Shown here: positions 42,296 to 53,989 of the stretch, one piece after another | How the letters are laid out: every line of letters begins with the position of its first letter | Numbering within the stretch: position 1 is the first letter of the stretch | Source of the DNA: JADCGM01 sp943370355 | GTDB taxonomy: Bacteria; Pseudomonadota; Alphaproteobacteria; Sphingomonadales; Sphingomonadaceae | Length of the DNA stretch: 64,000 bases | Direction of reading: 5' to 3' | NCBI GenBank assembly: GCA_943370355.1 | Contig: CALRQP020000001.1 | Span: 208,101-272,100, forward strand | Position numbers and translations under genes: made by a program | The notes under the pieces: model-generated | Told to the model about the DNA's origin: nothing | Databases searched by the model: none | Seen by the model: only the letters and a program-made list of their open reading frames with translations

Positions 42296-43519
42296 ATGCA
42301 CGCGCCGACCACACACCACCGGCACGGCCAGCACCCGAGCGTCGCGATGATCGTGCTGCTCGGCGCAATGACCGCGTTCGGCGCGATCTCGATCGACCTC
42401 TACCTGCCGGCGATGCCGCAGATCGGCGGCGCGCTGTCGGCGTCGCCGGGTGCGGTGCAGCGGACCCTGTCGTCCTTGTTCGCCGGTCTCGCGATCGGTC
42501 AGCTGCTGTACGGACCGCTCTCCGACCGCATCGGCCGCCGTCTGCCGATTCTCGCCGGGATCGCGCTTTACGTCGCCGCATCGGCGACCTGCGCGCTGGC
42601 GGCCAGCGTCGAGCTCCTGACCGTCGCGCGCTTCGCGCAAGGCTTCGGCGCATGCGCCGCCCTCGTCGTTAGTCGCGCCGTCATTCGCGACCGCTTCGAC
42701 AATCAGGAGACGGCCCGCATCCTGTCGCTGATCATGCTAGTGTTCGGTGTCGTACCGATCCTCGCGCCGCTACTGGGCAGCTATCTTCTCACCCTCGGCG
42801 ACTGGCGGCTTATCTTCTGGCTTCTCACCGGTTTCGGGGTGATTGCCGGGTTCGCCGTGGCGCTGGGTCTCGCTGAATCGCGCAGCGAAGAAACCGCCGC
42901 GCGCGCTGCATCCGAAAGCCCAGTCGGAGCCTTTGTCACGCTCCTGCGGGATCGCCGGTTGCTGGGTTATATCCTGTGCGGCGCTTTCAACAGCACATGC
43001 CTCTACATCTATCTCGCGGTATCGCCCTATTTGATCATCGAAATCTACGGCAAGTCCCCGCAGGAGTTCGGCTGGATTTTCGGGACCAATGCTGCGGGTC
43101 TTGTCATCGGCAGCCAGGTCAATCGCCGGTTGCTTCTGCGCTGGTCGTCCGATCAAGTGCTCGCAGGGGCGACTTTGCTTTCGATTGCCGCCGTAGCGTT
43201 GATGCTCGCGCTGTCCATTGCCGGTGTCGGCGGGATGTGGGGGGCGCTCGTGCCGCTGTTCCTGATCCTCTCCTGTTATGGGTTCATGGGCTCGAACACA
43301 TCAGCAGGGGCCTTGTCGGTCGATCCGACCCGGTCCGGATCGATTTCCTCACTGACGGGGGTCGCAGGGTTTGGCATCGGGGCATTCGCGACCAGCCTTG
43401 GCGGGATTCTGCACGACGGCACCGCCCGTCCCATGGCGGCTGCCATGCTGGCAGCGCTGCTGCTGTCCGCAGCCGCCCTGTTCTTTCTCGCATTGCCGCG
43501 CCGCACGCGGTCGGTCTAG
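42296..43519 (+). CDS. Bcr/CflA family multidrug efflux MFS transporter
   Basis: A 407-residue inner-membrane protein with 12 predicted helices. The DHA1/Bcr signature occurs in the first helices (AISIDLYLPAMPQIGGAL), and motif A follows in the second loop (YGPLSDRIGRRLPILAG). It would export drugs, sulfonamides or amino-acid derivatives; the substrate is not known. It follows a His-rich cytoplasmic start (MHAPTTHHRHGQHP). GAGAGG precedes ATG. It is transcribed with, or just before, the short-chain dehydrogenase (30-base gap). Confidence 0.92.
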   Translation: MHAPTTHHRHGQHPSVAMIVLLGAMTAFGAISIDLYLPAMPQIGGALSASPGAVQRTLSSLFAGLAIGQLLYGPLSDRIGRRLPILAGIALYVAASATCALAASVELLTVARFAQGFGACAALVVSRAVIRDRFDNQETARILSLIMLVFGVVPILAPLLGSYLLTLGDWRLIFWLLTGFGVIAGFAVALGLAESRSEETAARAASESPVGAFVTLLRDRRLLGYILCGAFNSTCLYIYLAVSPYLIIEIYGKSPQEFGWIFGTNAAGLVIGSQVNRRLLLRWSSDQVLAGATLLSIAAVALMLALSIAGVGGMWGALVPLFLILSCYGFMGSNTSAGALSVDPTRSGSISSLTGVAGFGIGAFATSLGGILHDGTARPMAAAMLAALLLSAAALFFLALPRRTRSV

Positions 43520-43549
43520 CGTCGCCGAAAATCAGGCTAGGGGCTTCGG

Positions 43550-44347
43550 ATGACCACGATCGACATGCACGGCAAAACCGCACTCATCACGGGGGCTGCC
43601 TCCGGCATCGGTCGCGCCGCTACGCTGTTGTTTGCCGAGGCTGGCGCGAAGCTCGTACTCGCGGACAAGGCGTTCGAAGTCGAGGCCACGCGCGACATGG
43701 TCCGCGCTGCCGGCGGAATCGCAGAAGCGATCGTCGGTGACGTCTCCGACAAGACGATCGTCGACAAGGCCGTGGCGGTTGCGACGGGGCAGCTCGGCGG
43801 CCTGCACGCGACCTTTGCTAATGCCGGCGTCGGCGGCGGCCTGGTGCCGCTGCTCGAGCAGACCGTCGATGAGTGGAATACGGTGCTGCGGATCAATCTC
43901 GTCGCGGTTTTCCTCGCCGTGCAGGCTTCGGCCCGGGCGATGATCGCGCAAGGGACTGGCGGTTCGATTGTGCTCACTGCCAGCGTTGCGGGCATCCGCT
44001 CAGGCGCGGGCGGAAGCGCCTATTCGGCGTCGAAAGCCGGTGTCATCAACTTTGCTGCCACGAGCGCCAATCAGCTGTCAGGCACCGGCATCCGCGTCAA
44101 CGCGATCTGTCCCGGCCTGACCGAGACCGGCATGACGCAGGCTTGGTTCGACGGCGCACGGGCACGCGGCACCGAGGCGAAGCTCGGCCAGCTCAACCCC
44201 TTGAAGCGGGCGGCCGGACCCGACGAACCCGCCCGCGTTGCGCTGTTCCTCGCCTCTGATGCATCGAGCTACGTCAATGGCCAGCACATCGCCGTCGATG
44301 GTGGCCTGTCGTCGTCGCATCCGACCGTGCCGGGCAAGATGGCGTGA
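43550..44347 (+). CDS. short-chain dehydrogenase/reductase
   Basis: A 265-residue Rossmann-fold oxidoreductase. The nucleotide motif TGAASGIG is at 14-21; the catalytic residues are Ser145, Tyr158 and Lys162 (YSASK). Classical SDR ends (VNAICPGLTETGM, DGGLSSSHP) are present. The absence of an Arg or Lys after the first strand and the aspartate in VLADKAF suggest NAD rather than NADP use. The substrate is unknown; the neighbours (hydrolase, acyl ligase, thioesterase) suggest a small catabolic unit. The stop overlaps the next gene (GTG start in the ATGGCGTGA context). Confidence 0.94.
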   Translation: MTTIDMHGKTALITGAASGIGRAATLLFAEAGAKLVLADKAFEVEATRDMVRAAGGIAEAIVGDVSDKTIVDKAVAVATGQLGGLHATFANAGVGGGLVPLLEQTVDEWNTVLRINLVAVFLAVQASARAMIAQGTGGSIVLTASVAGIRSGAGGSAYSASKAGVINFAATSANQLSGTGIRVNAICPGLTETGMTQAWFDGARARGTEAKLGQLNPLKRAAGPDEPARVALFLASDASSYVNGQHIAVDGGLSSSHPTVPGKMA

Positions 44348-45246
44348 GCGAGGACCAGCGCGCGCTGCTGGCTCGCTTCAACGGCGAGCGGCCACCGGCC
44401 CCCGCCTGGTTCACCACGGCCCTCGCCGACGCCCCCGAGCGCCGGTTCGTCGAGGTCGACGGCGCGCAAATCGAATCGCTGAGCTGGGGGGAATGCGGCA
44501 AGCCGGGGTTGCTATTCCTGCACGGTAACGGTGCCAGCGCCGACTGGTGGAGCTTCATCGCGCCCTTCTTTGCCGAAACCCACCGCGTCGCGGCGATGAG
44601 CTGGTCGGGCATGGGGGGATCGGACCACCGCGCGGCCTACACGACCGACGGCTTCGTCGCCGAAGCGCTCGCCGTTGCCGAGGCCGAAGGGCTGTTCGAA
44701 GCAGATACAAAGCCCGTGTTCGTCGCGCACAGCTTCGGCGGGTTCCTGCTGATGCGGCTCGCCGCGACCCACGGCGCGCGCCTCCGGGCCGCCGTGATCG
44801 TCGATTCCCCCATACGGCCACCGAACATGCCGCCGATGGGGCCGCCGCCCAACGCGACGCGCCGCGACCACCGAGTCTATGCGACCCTGCCCGAGGCACT
44901 GGCCCGCTTTCGCCTCGCCCCCGAACAGGGCTGCGACAATCTCTATATCGCCGACCACATCGCGCGGACGTCGCTGAAGGCCGTCGAGGGCGGCTGGAGC
45001 TGGAAGTTTGATCCCTTCCTGTGGAGCAATTTCCAGCCGGACGTGAACGGCCGCGCCACCTGCCCCTTTGCGTTCATGTGGGGCGACCGGTCCAAACTGA
45101 TGCCGCAGGAGGTCACCGATCATATGCGCAGCATTGCGCCGGACGCGCCGGTCGTCGTCATTCCTGAGGCGGAGCATCATGTCATGATCGACCAGCCGCT
45201 GGCGTTCGTGACGGGACTGCGCGGATTGCTGGCGGGGTGGCCGTGA
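44344..45246 (+). CDS. alpha/beta hydrolase
   Basis: A 300-residue hydrolase. The oxyanion motif LFLHGNG (57-63) is followed by the nucleophile Ser130 in VAHSFGGF; the acidic residue is probably the Asp in MWGDRSK, and the catalytic His is around 278 (EAEHHVMID). The fold is that of epoxide-hydrolase or haloalkane-dehalogenase relatives, but Ser as nucleophile points to an ester or lipase-type reaction. Substrate unknown. GTG 44344 overlaps the SDR stop, so the two are coupled. The palindromic element R2 follows. Confidence 0.9.
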   Translation: MSEDQRALLARFNGERPPAPAWFTTALADAPERRFVEVDGAQIESLSWGECGKPGLLFLHGNGASADWWSFIAPFFAETHRVAAMSWSGMGGSDHRAAYTTDGFVAEALAVAEAEGLFEADTKPVFVAHSFGGFLLMRLAATHGARLRAAVIVDSPIRPPNMPPMGPPPNATRRDHRVYATLPEALARFRLAPEQGCDNLYIADHIARTSLKAVEGGWSWKFDPFLWSNFQPDVNGRATCPFAFMWGDRSKLMPQEVTDHMRSIAPDAPVVVIPEAEHHVMIDQPLAFVTGLRGLLAGWP

Positions 45247-45254
45247 CCAAAATT

Positions 45255-45371
45255 CGTCATCCCGGCGCACGCTGGGACCCAGAAGTTCACAAGGGGTGCG
45301 CGGTAGCCCGCGCACGCCGCCGCGTGCATTCTTCAACTGCTGCTGGGTCCCGGCGTTCGCCGGGATGACGG
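45255..45371. repeat. intergenic palindromic element, copy R2
   Basis: A 117-bp element with outer arms starting CGTCATCCCGGCGCACGC and ending GGCGTTCGCCGGGATGACGG. The middle (GTGCGCGGTAGC ... CGCGTGCATT) matches R1 at 19932-20053 along its whole length, so the two are one family. It fills the gap between the hydrolase and acyl-ligase genes and may act as a transcription terminator or RNA-processing site. Confidence 0.8.
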
Positions 45372-45381
45372 AGTAAACGAC

Positions 45382-46887
<1,506 letters not shown>

Positions 46888-46941
46888 TCCCGCCAGCCGG
46901 GGCGGCTTGAGTCGCCTCCCGCACCGCTCTATCCCCGCCGC

Positions 46942-47385
46942 ATGACATCCTATGAACAGATCAGCGAAGGCCCTTATGCGGGCTGGACGCTGTGGCACGG
47001 GCACCACAGGCACCGCTTCTCCGAACTGCTCGGCCCCTATTATTTCCGGACCGATGAGGCCGGCGTCGTGCGCTGCAAGATGGAGACCGGCGAGCAGCAT
47101 ATGAACGGCCTCGGCTTCCTGCACGGCGGGTTCCTGATGGCGTTCATCGACCAGGTGATGTTCGCGGTGGTGCGGCACCGGCTGTCGGCGACGATGGGGG
47201 CGGTGACGCTCAGCTGCGATACGCATTTCCTCGGCTCGGGCCGCGCCAATGAGGTGCTCGACGGGACCGGCGAGATCATGAAGGAAACCGGCAAGATGCT
47301 GTTCGTGCGCGGGATGCTCACGCAGCACGGCGAGCCGGTCTGTGCCTACACCGGAACGCTGCGCAAGGTGCCGCGCAGTCTGTGA
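46942..47385 (+). CDS. PaaI-family hotdog thioesterase
   Basis: A 147-residue hotdog protein with MNGLGFLHGGFLMAFIDQVMFAVV: HGG at the head of the central helix and Asp as catalytic base. It is a predicted acyl-CoA hydrolase and differs clearly from the two hotdog proteins at 11988-12871. A long polar N-terminus (GWTLWHGHHRHRFSELLGPYYFR) precedes the fold. It lies after the acyl ligase and its stop overlaps the zapE start (GTGA). Confidence 0.88.
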   Translation: MTSYEQISEGPYAGWTLWHGHHRHRFSELLGPYYFRTDEAGVVRCKMETGEQHMNGLGFLHGGFLMAFIDQVMFAVVRHRLSATMGAVTLSCDTHFLGSGRANEVLDGTGEIMKETGKMLFVRGMLTQHGEPVCAYTGTLRKVPRSL

Positions 47386-48509
47386 GCGGCGTCCTCGCCA
47401 GCTATGACGCGTTGGTCGCGCGCAACGAGTTGCGCGCGGATGAAGAGCAGAGGGCGGCGGCGGTAACGCTCGACGCGTTGGCTCGCGAGTTGGAGGTGCA
47501 GCCGAAGCCGGGGCTATTCGGCCGTCTGTTTGCCAAGGAGATGACACCCCCGCGCGGGGTGTATCTTTGGGGCGCGGTCGGGCGGGGCAAGTCGATGCTC
47601 ATGGACCTGTTTGTCCAGCATGCGGCGGTCGCGTCGAAGCGGCGGGCGCATTTCCATGAGTTCATGCTCGAGGTGCATGACCGCATCCACCGGCACCGGC
47701 AGGCGTCGGGCGACGACCCGATCCCGGTGGTCGCGGCGGCGATTGCGGAGGAGGCGCGTCTGCTCGCTTTCGACGAGATGCAGGTTAATAATGTCGCCGA
47801 TGCGATGATCCTGTCGCGGCTGTTCACGGCGCTGCTCGATGCCGGGGTCACGGTGGTAACGACGTCGAACCGGCGGCCGGACCAGCTCTACAAGGACGGC
47901 CTCAACCGGCAGCTGTTCCTGCCGTTCATCGCGTTGATCGAGGGGCGGCTCGATGTCGTGTCGCTGAACGGGCCGACCGACTACCGGCTCGAACGGCTGG
48001 GCGGCATGCCGACCTATCATGTGCCGAACGGCCCGGCTGCGACCGAGGCGGTGCGCGAGGCCTTCTTCCGGCTGACCGACTATAGGCCGGAGGATGCCGA
48101 ACATGTGCCGTCGGAGACGATCGCCGTGCCGGGCGGACGGACGCTGTTCGTGCCCAAGTCGCTGAAGGGTGTTGCGGTCTTCTCCTTCAAGCGGCTGTGC
48201 AGCGAGGCGCGGGGTGCGGCGGACTATCTGTCGATCGCGCGGCGGTTCCACACCGTGATCCTCGTCGGCGTGCCGCTGCTCGGGCCGGAAAACCGCAACG
48301 AGGCGGCGCGGTTCGTGACACTCATCGACGCGCTCTACGAGCATAAGGTCAAACTGCTGATCGCCGCCGATGCGCGGCCTGCCGACCTTTACCCGGCCGG
48401 CGACGGGTCGTTCGAATTCGAGCGCACCGCGTCGCGGCTCATGGAAATGCAGTCGGCTGACTATATGGCGCTCGGGCATGCCCAAATGGACGGGTTGCGG
48501 ACGGGCTGA
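47382..48509 (+). CDS. zapE: cell division protein ZapE (AFG1-type ATPase)
   Basis: A 375-residue P-loop ATPase. Walker A is GAVGRGKS (64-71), Walker B LLAFDEMQVNNVADAM, and sensor motifs TTSNRRPDQLYKDGLNRQ and the conserved YLSIARRFHTVIL. In E. coli it modulates FtsZ ring stability; the mitochondrial relative AFG1 assists respiratory-complex turnover. In alphaproteobacteria it is often next to malate dehydrogenase; here an EmrAB-type pump lies between. GTG 47382 overlaps the preceding thioesterase stop. Confidence 0.94.
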   Translation: MSGVLASYDALVARNELRADEEQRAAAVTLDALARELEVQPKPGLFGRLFAKEMTPPRGVYLWGAVGRGKSMLMDLFVQHAAVASKRRAHFHEFMLEVHDRIHRHRQASGDDPIPVVAAAIAEEARLLAFDEMQVNNVADAMILSRLFTALLDAGVTVVTTSNRRPDQLYKDGLNRQLFLPFIALIEGRLDVVSLNGPTDYRLERLGGMPTYHVPNGPAATEAVREAFFRLTDYRPEDAEHVPSETIAVPGGRTLFVPKSLKGVAVFSFKRLCSEARGAADYLSIARRFHTVILVGVPLLGPENRNEAARFVTLIDALYEHKVKLLIAADARPADLYPAGDGSFEFERTASRLMEMQSADYMALGHAQMDGLRTG

Positions 48510-48548
48510 CCGTCGCTCAAAAGCGGCGGGTCAGGGTTCGGGGGTCAG

Positions 48549-49571
48549 GTGCGGCGCAATATCTTTTTCGGGCTGGTCGGGCTGATCCTGCTCGCGGCGA
48601 TCGTGGCGGGGGCTCACTGGTATTTTACCGGGCGGTTCATCGAGGCGACCGACAATGCCTATGTCGAGGCCGATATCGCGGTGATCGCGCCGCGCATCGC
48701 GGGCTATGTCAAATCCGTGGCGGTGGACGACAATCAGCCAGTGAAGGCGGGCGATGTGCTCGTGACATTGGACGATGTCGATTATCGCGCGCGAGTCGCG
48801 ATGGGCGAGGCGGACGTGGCCCGGATGCGCAGCATGGTCAGTGCGGCGGACTCCAATACCTTATCGCGCGGCGCGGCGATCAGTGAGGCTGCGGCAGCAC
48901 TGACGGCGGCGCAGGCCGAGGCAACGCGCGCGGAGACCGACCGGGCGCGGCTGGAAAGCCTGCTCGGCAACCGGTTCGTGAGTCGGCAGCGCTACGACGT
49001 CGCCGTCGCCGAAGCAGCGAGCCGTCGGGCAGCCGTTGCGCAGGCGCGGGCGGCGCTGGCGGCGGCTCGGTCGGGGGTGAGTGGGGCCGGGGCGGAGCGC
49101 GGGGCGTCGGTTGCCAGCGGACGCGGCGCGGCGGCGCAGCTTGAATCCGCGCGTTACGATCTGTCGAACACGGTGATCCGAGCGCCGGTGGACGGTGTGG
49201 TGGGCAACCGGTCGGCGCGGGTCGGGCAATATGTACGGGCCGGGCAGCAGCTCATGGTCGTGGTGCCCTTGGAGCGCGCCTATGTCGTCGCCAATTTCAA
49301 GGAGACGCAGGTGGCGCGGATGCGGCCCGGGCAGCCGGTGACCATCGAGGCGGATGCCTATCCCGATGCGAAACTCACCGGGCGGATCGCCAGCCTGTCG
49401 CCGGCGGCAGGCTCGCGCTTCTCGATCCTGCCGCCCGAAAATGCGACCGGCAATTTCACCAAGGTGGTGCAGCGGATCCCGGTGAAGATTCTGATCGACC
49501 GGCCGCTGCCGATGGGCGTGCGGCTGGTGCCGGGGCTGTCGGTGCGGCCGAGCATCGACGTGCGGAAGTAG
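48549..49571 (+). CDS. emrA: HlyD family secretion protein (EmrA-like adaptor)
   Basis: A 340-residue periplasmic adaptor with a single N-terminal membrane helix (about 6-26). Then it has the biotinyl-lipoyl halves (YVEADIAVIAPRIAGYVKSVAVDDNQPV), a coiled-coil hairpin rich in Ala, Glu and Arg, and the second lipoyl half IRAPVDGVVGNRSARVGQYV. It joins the EmrB-type pump to an outer membrane channel that is not in the window. GTG 48549 is used; it lacks a strong ribosome site. The next gene starts two bases later. Confidence 0.92.
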   Translation: MRRNIFFGLVGLILLAAIVAGAHWYFTGRFIEATDNAYVEADIAVIAPRIAGYVKSVAVDDNQPVKAGDVLVTLDDVDYRARVAMGEADVARMRSMVSAADSNTLSRGAAISEAAAALTAAQAEATRAETDRARLESLLGNRFVSRQRYDVAVAEAASRRAAVAQARAALAAARSGVSGAGAERGASVASGRGAAAQLESARYDLSNTVIRAPVDGVVGNRSARVGQYVRAGQQLMVVVPLERAYVVANFKETQVARMRPGQPVTIEADAYPDAKLTGRIASLSPAAGSRFSILPPENATGNFTKVVQRIPVKILIDRPLPMGVRLVPGLSVRPSIDVRK

Positions 49572-49573
49572 GC

Positions 49574-51169
49574 ATGGCTTCGTCCGGCGCGCGGGCAACG
49601 ATGCCGCCGGGTGGGGCGATGGATGCCGAGGCGAAGCCGACGTGGCAGGCAATCGTCGGCTATTTCCTGATGGCGTTCGGCATGTTCATGTCGATCCTAG
49701 ACATCCAGATCGTGTCGGCTTCGCTGCTGCAGATCCAGGCCGGACTGTCGGCCTCGGCGGATGAAATCAGCTGGGTGCAAACGAGCTATCTCGTTGCCGA
49801 GATCGTAATGATCCCGCTGTCAGGCTTCTTGTCGCGCGCGATGTCGATCAAATGGTTGTTCGTCGCGTCTTCGGCAGGTTTCACGTTCGCGAGCTTCTTG
49901 TGTTCCACGGCGACGACGATCGATCAGATGATCATCTATCGCGCCCTTCAGGGCTTCATCGGCGGCGCGATGATCCCGACAATGTATACGGCGGGCTTTG
50001 CGATGTTCGGCCGCAGGCGGCAGGGTTCGCTGATGGTATTCGTGTCGATCATCATCACGCTGGCCCCGACACTCGGTCCCACGATCGGCGGTGTCATTTC
50101 CGACGCACTCGGCTGGCATTGGCTGTTCCTGATCAATGTCGTGCCGGGCATGTTGATCACCTTCGGGGTCTGGGCGCTGGTCGATATCGACAAGCCCGAC
50201 TGGGCGCTGCTGAAGCGCATCGACCTGATTGGCCTCGCCGCGATGGCGCTGTTTCTCGGCGGTCTCGACTATGTGCTGGAGGAGGGCGCTCGCCACGAAT
50301 GGCTCGAGGACGCGACGATCCGCAATGCAGCGATGGTCACGCTCGTAGCCGCGCTGCTGTTCACCTGGCGGGTCATGACCGTGCCCGAGCCCATCGTGCG
50401 GCTGCAGCCCTTTACCAACGGCAATTTCCGGGGCGGCGCCTTGCTCGGGTCGGTGTTCGGGATCGCGCTCTACGGCCTCGTCTACCTCTATCCGCTCTAC
50501 CTGTCCCGGATCGCCCATCTGACGAGCACACAGGTCGGTACGACCCTGATCGTGACCGGGACCTTCATGGTGTTGACGGCACCTGTGGCCGGCATGCTGG
50601 TGCGCCGGTTCGATCCGCGGATCGTGCTGGCAAGTGGCTTTGTGATGTTCGCGATATCGACCTTCCTGTCGTCGAAGATCACCGCCGAGTGGCGCTTTGC
50701 TGAACTGTTCCTGCCGCAGGTGCTGCGCGGCATGGGGATGATGTGCTGCATCGTGTCGATCTCGAACACCGCCTTCGCGACGCTCCCGGCGGATCAGCTC
50801 AAGGACGGACCGGGCCTGTTTACGCTGATGCGCAACCTCGGTGGCGCGGTCGGGCTGGCGATGATCAACACCGTCAATCTGGAGCGGTTCAATTTTCACT
50901 GGTCGCGGCTCGGCGAGTCGGTGAACCTCGCGCGGCCCGAAATCCAGGCCCGCATGGACATGATGCGCGAACTGGCGACGGCGCGCGGCATGGCTGATCC
51001 TGACGCGACGGCTGCCAGGATGATGGCCGGGCAGGTCGCCGAACAGGCCACCGTCATGGGCTATGCGGATGCCTTCTGGCTGATGTCGATCCTGTTCATT
51101 GCCTGTGCGGCATTGCCGTTCGTGCTCAAGCGGCCGGCGACGATGGAGCAGGCTGCCGAAGCGCATTGA
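49574..51169 (+). CDS. emrB: DHA2 family MFS drug transporter (EmrB-like)
   Basis: A 531-residue inner-membrane protein with 14 predicted helices. The DHA2 marks are FMSILDIQIVSASL at helix 1 and GGAMIPTMYTAGFAMFGRRRQ in the loop region. It should export drugs or hydrophobic compounds by proton antiport with EmrA. The ATG at 49574 gives MASSGARATMPPGGAMDAEAKPTWQ-like leader; ATG 49619 is an alternative without the leader. The pair emrA-emrB separates zapE from mdh and may be an insertion into an older zapE-mdh arrangement. Confidence 0.92.
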   Translation: MASSGARATMPPGGAMDAEAKPTWQAIVGYFLMAFGMFMSILDIQIVSASLLQIQAGLSASADEISWVQTSYLVAEIVMIPLSGFLSRAMSIKWLFVASSAGFTFASFLCSTATTIDQMIIYRALQGFIGGAMIPTMYTAGFAMFGRRRQGSLMVFVSIIITLAPTLGPTIGGVISDALGWHWLFLINVVPGMLITFGVWALVDIDKPDWALLKRIDLIGLAAMALFLGGLDYVLEEGARHEWLEDATIRNAAMVTLVAALLFTWRVMTVPEPIVRLQPFTNGNFRGGALLGSVFGIALYGLVYLYPLYLSRIAHLTSTQVGTTLIVTGTFMVLTAPVAGMLVRRFDPRIVLASGFVMFAISTFLSSKITAEWRFAELFLPQVLRGMGMMCCIVSISNTAFATLPADQLKDGPGLFTLMRNLGGAVGLAMINTVNLERFNFHWSRLGESVNLARPEIQARMDMMRELATARGMADPDATAARMMAGQVAEQATVMGYADAFWLMSILFIACAALPFVLKRPATMEQAAEAH

Positions 51170-51307
51170 CGGCTGCGCGGTGACACGTAGCGAAAGCGAG
51201 GGAAACCAGCCTTGCCCCCCTTGTCGAATCGTCCTATCCCGGCCCCGCCTCGACCGGACGGCTCCCGGACGGTCGTTTTTCTGACCTTATCTTCCGGAAA
51301 GAGGGCC

Positions 51308-52270
51308 ATGGCTCGCAAGAAAATTGCCTTGATCGGCGCAGGCAACATCGGCGGGACGCTCGCGCATCTCGCGGCTTCGCGTGAACTGGGCGATGTCGTC
51401 CTGTTCGACGTCGTCGAGGGCATCCCGCAGGGCAAGGCGCTCGATCTGGCGCAGTGCGGCCCCGTCGAGGGCTTCGACGTCGAGCTCAAGGGCTCGAACG
51501 ACTATGCTGATATCGCGGGCGCTGATGTCATCATCGTGACCGCCGGCATCGCGCGGAAGCCGGGCATGAGCCGCGACGATTTGCTCGGGATCAATCTCAA
51601 GGTCATGAAGGCGGTCGGCGAGGGCATCGCCGCCAATGCGCCGAACGCGTTCGTCATCTGCATCACCAACCCGTTGGACGCGATGGTCTGGGCGCTGCGC
51701 GAATTCTCGAAGCTGCCGCATCACATGGTCGTCGGCATGGCCGGCGTGCTCGACTCGGCGCGCTTCCGGCATTTTCTCGCCGACGAGTTCAAGGTCAGCG
51801 TGCAGGACGTCACCGCGTTCGTGCTCGGCGGGCACGGCGACACGATGGTCCCGGTCGTCGAATATTCGACCGTCGCGGGCATCCCGATTCCCGATCTCAT
51901 CAAGATGGGCTGGTCGACCAAGGAGCGCATCGACGCGATCGTGCAGCGCACCCGCTCGGGCGGCGGCGAGATCGTCGCGCTGCTGAAGACGGGTTCGGCC
52001 TATTATGCGCCGGCGACGAGCGGCATCGAGATGGCGGAGGCCTATCTCAAGGACAAGAAGCGGGTTTTGCCGGCCGCGGTGAACCTGACGGGCCAGTACG
52101 GCGTCAACGACCTCTATGTCGGCGTGCCCTGCGTGATCGGCGCGGACGGCGTCGAGAAGGTCGTCGAGATCGCGCTCAACGACGAGGCGAAGGCAAACTT
52201 CCAAGTCTCAGTCGATGCGGTGAAGGAACTGCTGGTGGCCTGCAAGGCGATTGATCCGGGCCTGAACTAG
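51308..52270 (+). CDS. mdh: malate dehydrogenase
   Basis: A 320-residue NAD-dependent enzyme that oxidises malate to oxaloacetate in the TCA cycle. It belongs to the lactate-dehydrogenase-like MDH group typical of alphaproteobacteria. NAD binding is by IGAGNIGGTLAHL (9-21), the substrate loop has ARKPGMSRDDLL (Arg83, Arg89), and the catalytic His176 is in GGHGDTMVP. ATG 51308 follows GAAAGAGGG; the longer frame upstream is not needed. The TCA genes continue after a palindromic repeat. Confidence 0.97.
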   Translation: MARKKIALIGAGNIGGTLAHLAASRELGDVVLFDVVEGIPQGKALDLAQCGPVEGFDVELKGSNDYADIAGADVIIVTAGIARKPGMSRDDLLGINLKVMKAVGEGIAANAPNAFVICITNPLDAMVWALREFSKLPHHMVVGMAGVLDSARFRHFLADEFKVSVQDVTAFVLGGHGDTMVPVVEYSTVAGIPIPDLIKMGWSTKERIDAIVQRTRSGGGEIVALLKTGSAYYAPATSGIEMAEAYLKDKKRVLPAAVNLTGQYGVNDLYVGVPCVIGADGVEKVVEIALNDEAKANFQVSVDAVKELLVACKAIDPGLN

Positions 52271-52281
52271 GCGATCAGGGA

Positions 52282-52385
52282 CTGTCATCCCGGCCTTGAG
52301 CCGGGACCCAGTCCGACGAATGACGTGCGAGCTTCGCTCGCGCATTTTTGCTTCGCTGGGTCCCGGGTCAAGCCCGGGATGACAG
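52282..52385. repeat. intergenic palindromic element R3 between mdh and sucC
   Basis: Inverted arms of about 30 bases (CTGTCATCCCGGCCTTGAG ... and CTGGGTCCCGGGTCAAGC ... GATGACAG) enclose a short middle. The arms share GTCATCCCGG and GGGACCCAG with R1 and R2, but the inner sequence differs, so it is a sub-type. It could form a strong RNA hairpin in the mdh-sucC transcript and attenuate or process it. Confidence 0.75.
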
Positions 52386-52408
52386 TGGGATGGGATGGAA
52401 GCGCAAAG

Positions 52409-53605
<1,197 letters not shown>

Positions 53606-53608
53606 CGG

Positions 53609-53980
53609 GTGCCTCCCGCCGTCCGCAATCTCGCCGAGGCCGCGCAGACGATGCCGCTTCCCTGGAAGCCGGCCGTCGCGGGCGCGGTGGATGGCTATCA
53701 CGTCAAGGTCGTCGTGATCGGCGAGACCTTCGACTGGCACCATCACGCCGGCGAGGACGAGGCGTTTCTGCTCCTCGAGGGGCGGATGGCGATTGATTTC
53801 GAGGACGGTGCTGTTGAACTCGGGCCGAACGACCTCGTCGTCGTGCCCAAGGGCGTCGAGCACCGTCCTCGGGCTCTGAGCGAACGGCCGGTCGCCGTGC
53901 TGTTCGAGCGGGCCGAGACTTTGAATACGGGCAATGTGATCACCGAAAAGACGGTGACACAGCCTGCGATGCTGGTTTGA
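53609..53980 (+). CDS. small cupin protein between sucC and sucD
   Basis: A 123-residue cupin-fold protein. Metal-binding residues of motif 1 are clear: FDWHHHAGEDEAFLLLEGRM (His-His, then Glu), and motif 2 is LVVVPKGVEHRPRA with the third His. It lacks a signal peptide. Small cupins may be metal enzymes, sugar isomerases or binding proteins; no specific function follows. GTG 53609 starts three bases after sucC, and sucD starts nine bases after its stop, so all three are co-transcribed. The place between the two subunit genes is unusual. Confidence 0.88.
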   Translation: MPPAVRNLAEAAQTMPLPWKPAVAGAVDGYHVKVVVIGETFDWHHHAGEDEAFLLLEGRMAIDFEDGAVELGPNDLVVVPKGVEHRPRALSERPVAVLFERAETLNTGNVITEKTVTQPAMLV

Positions 53981-53989
53981 AGGACAGAC

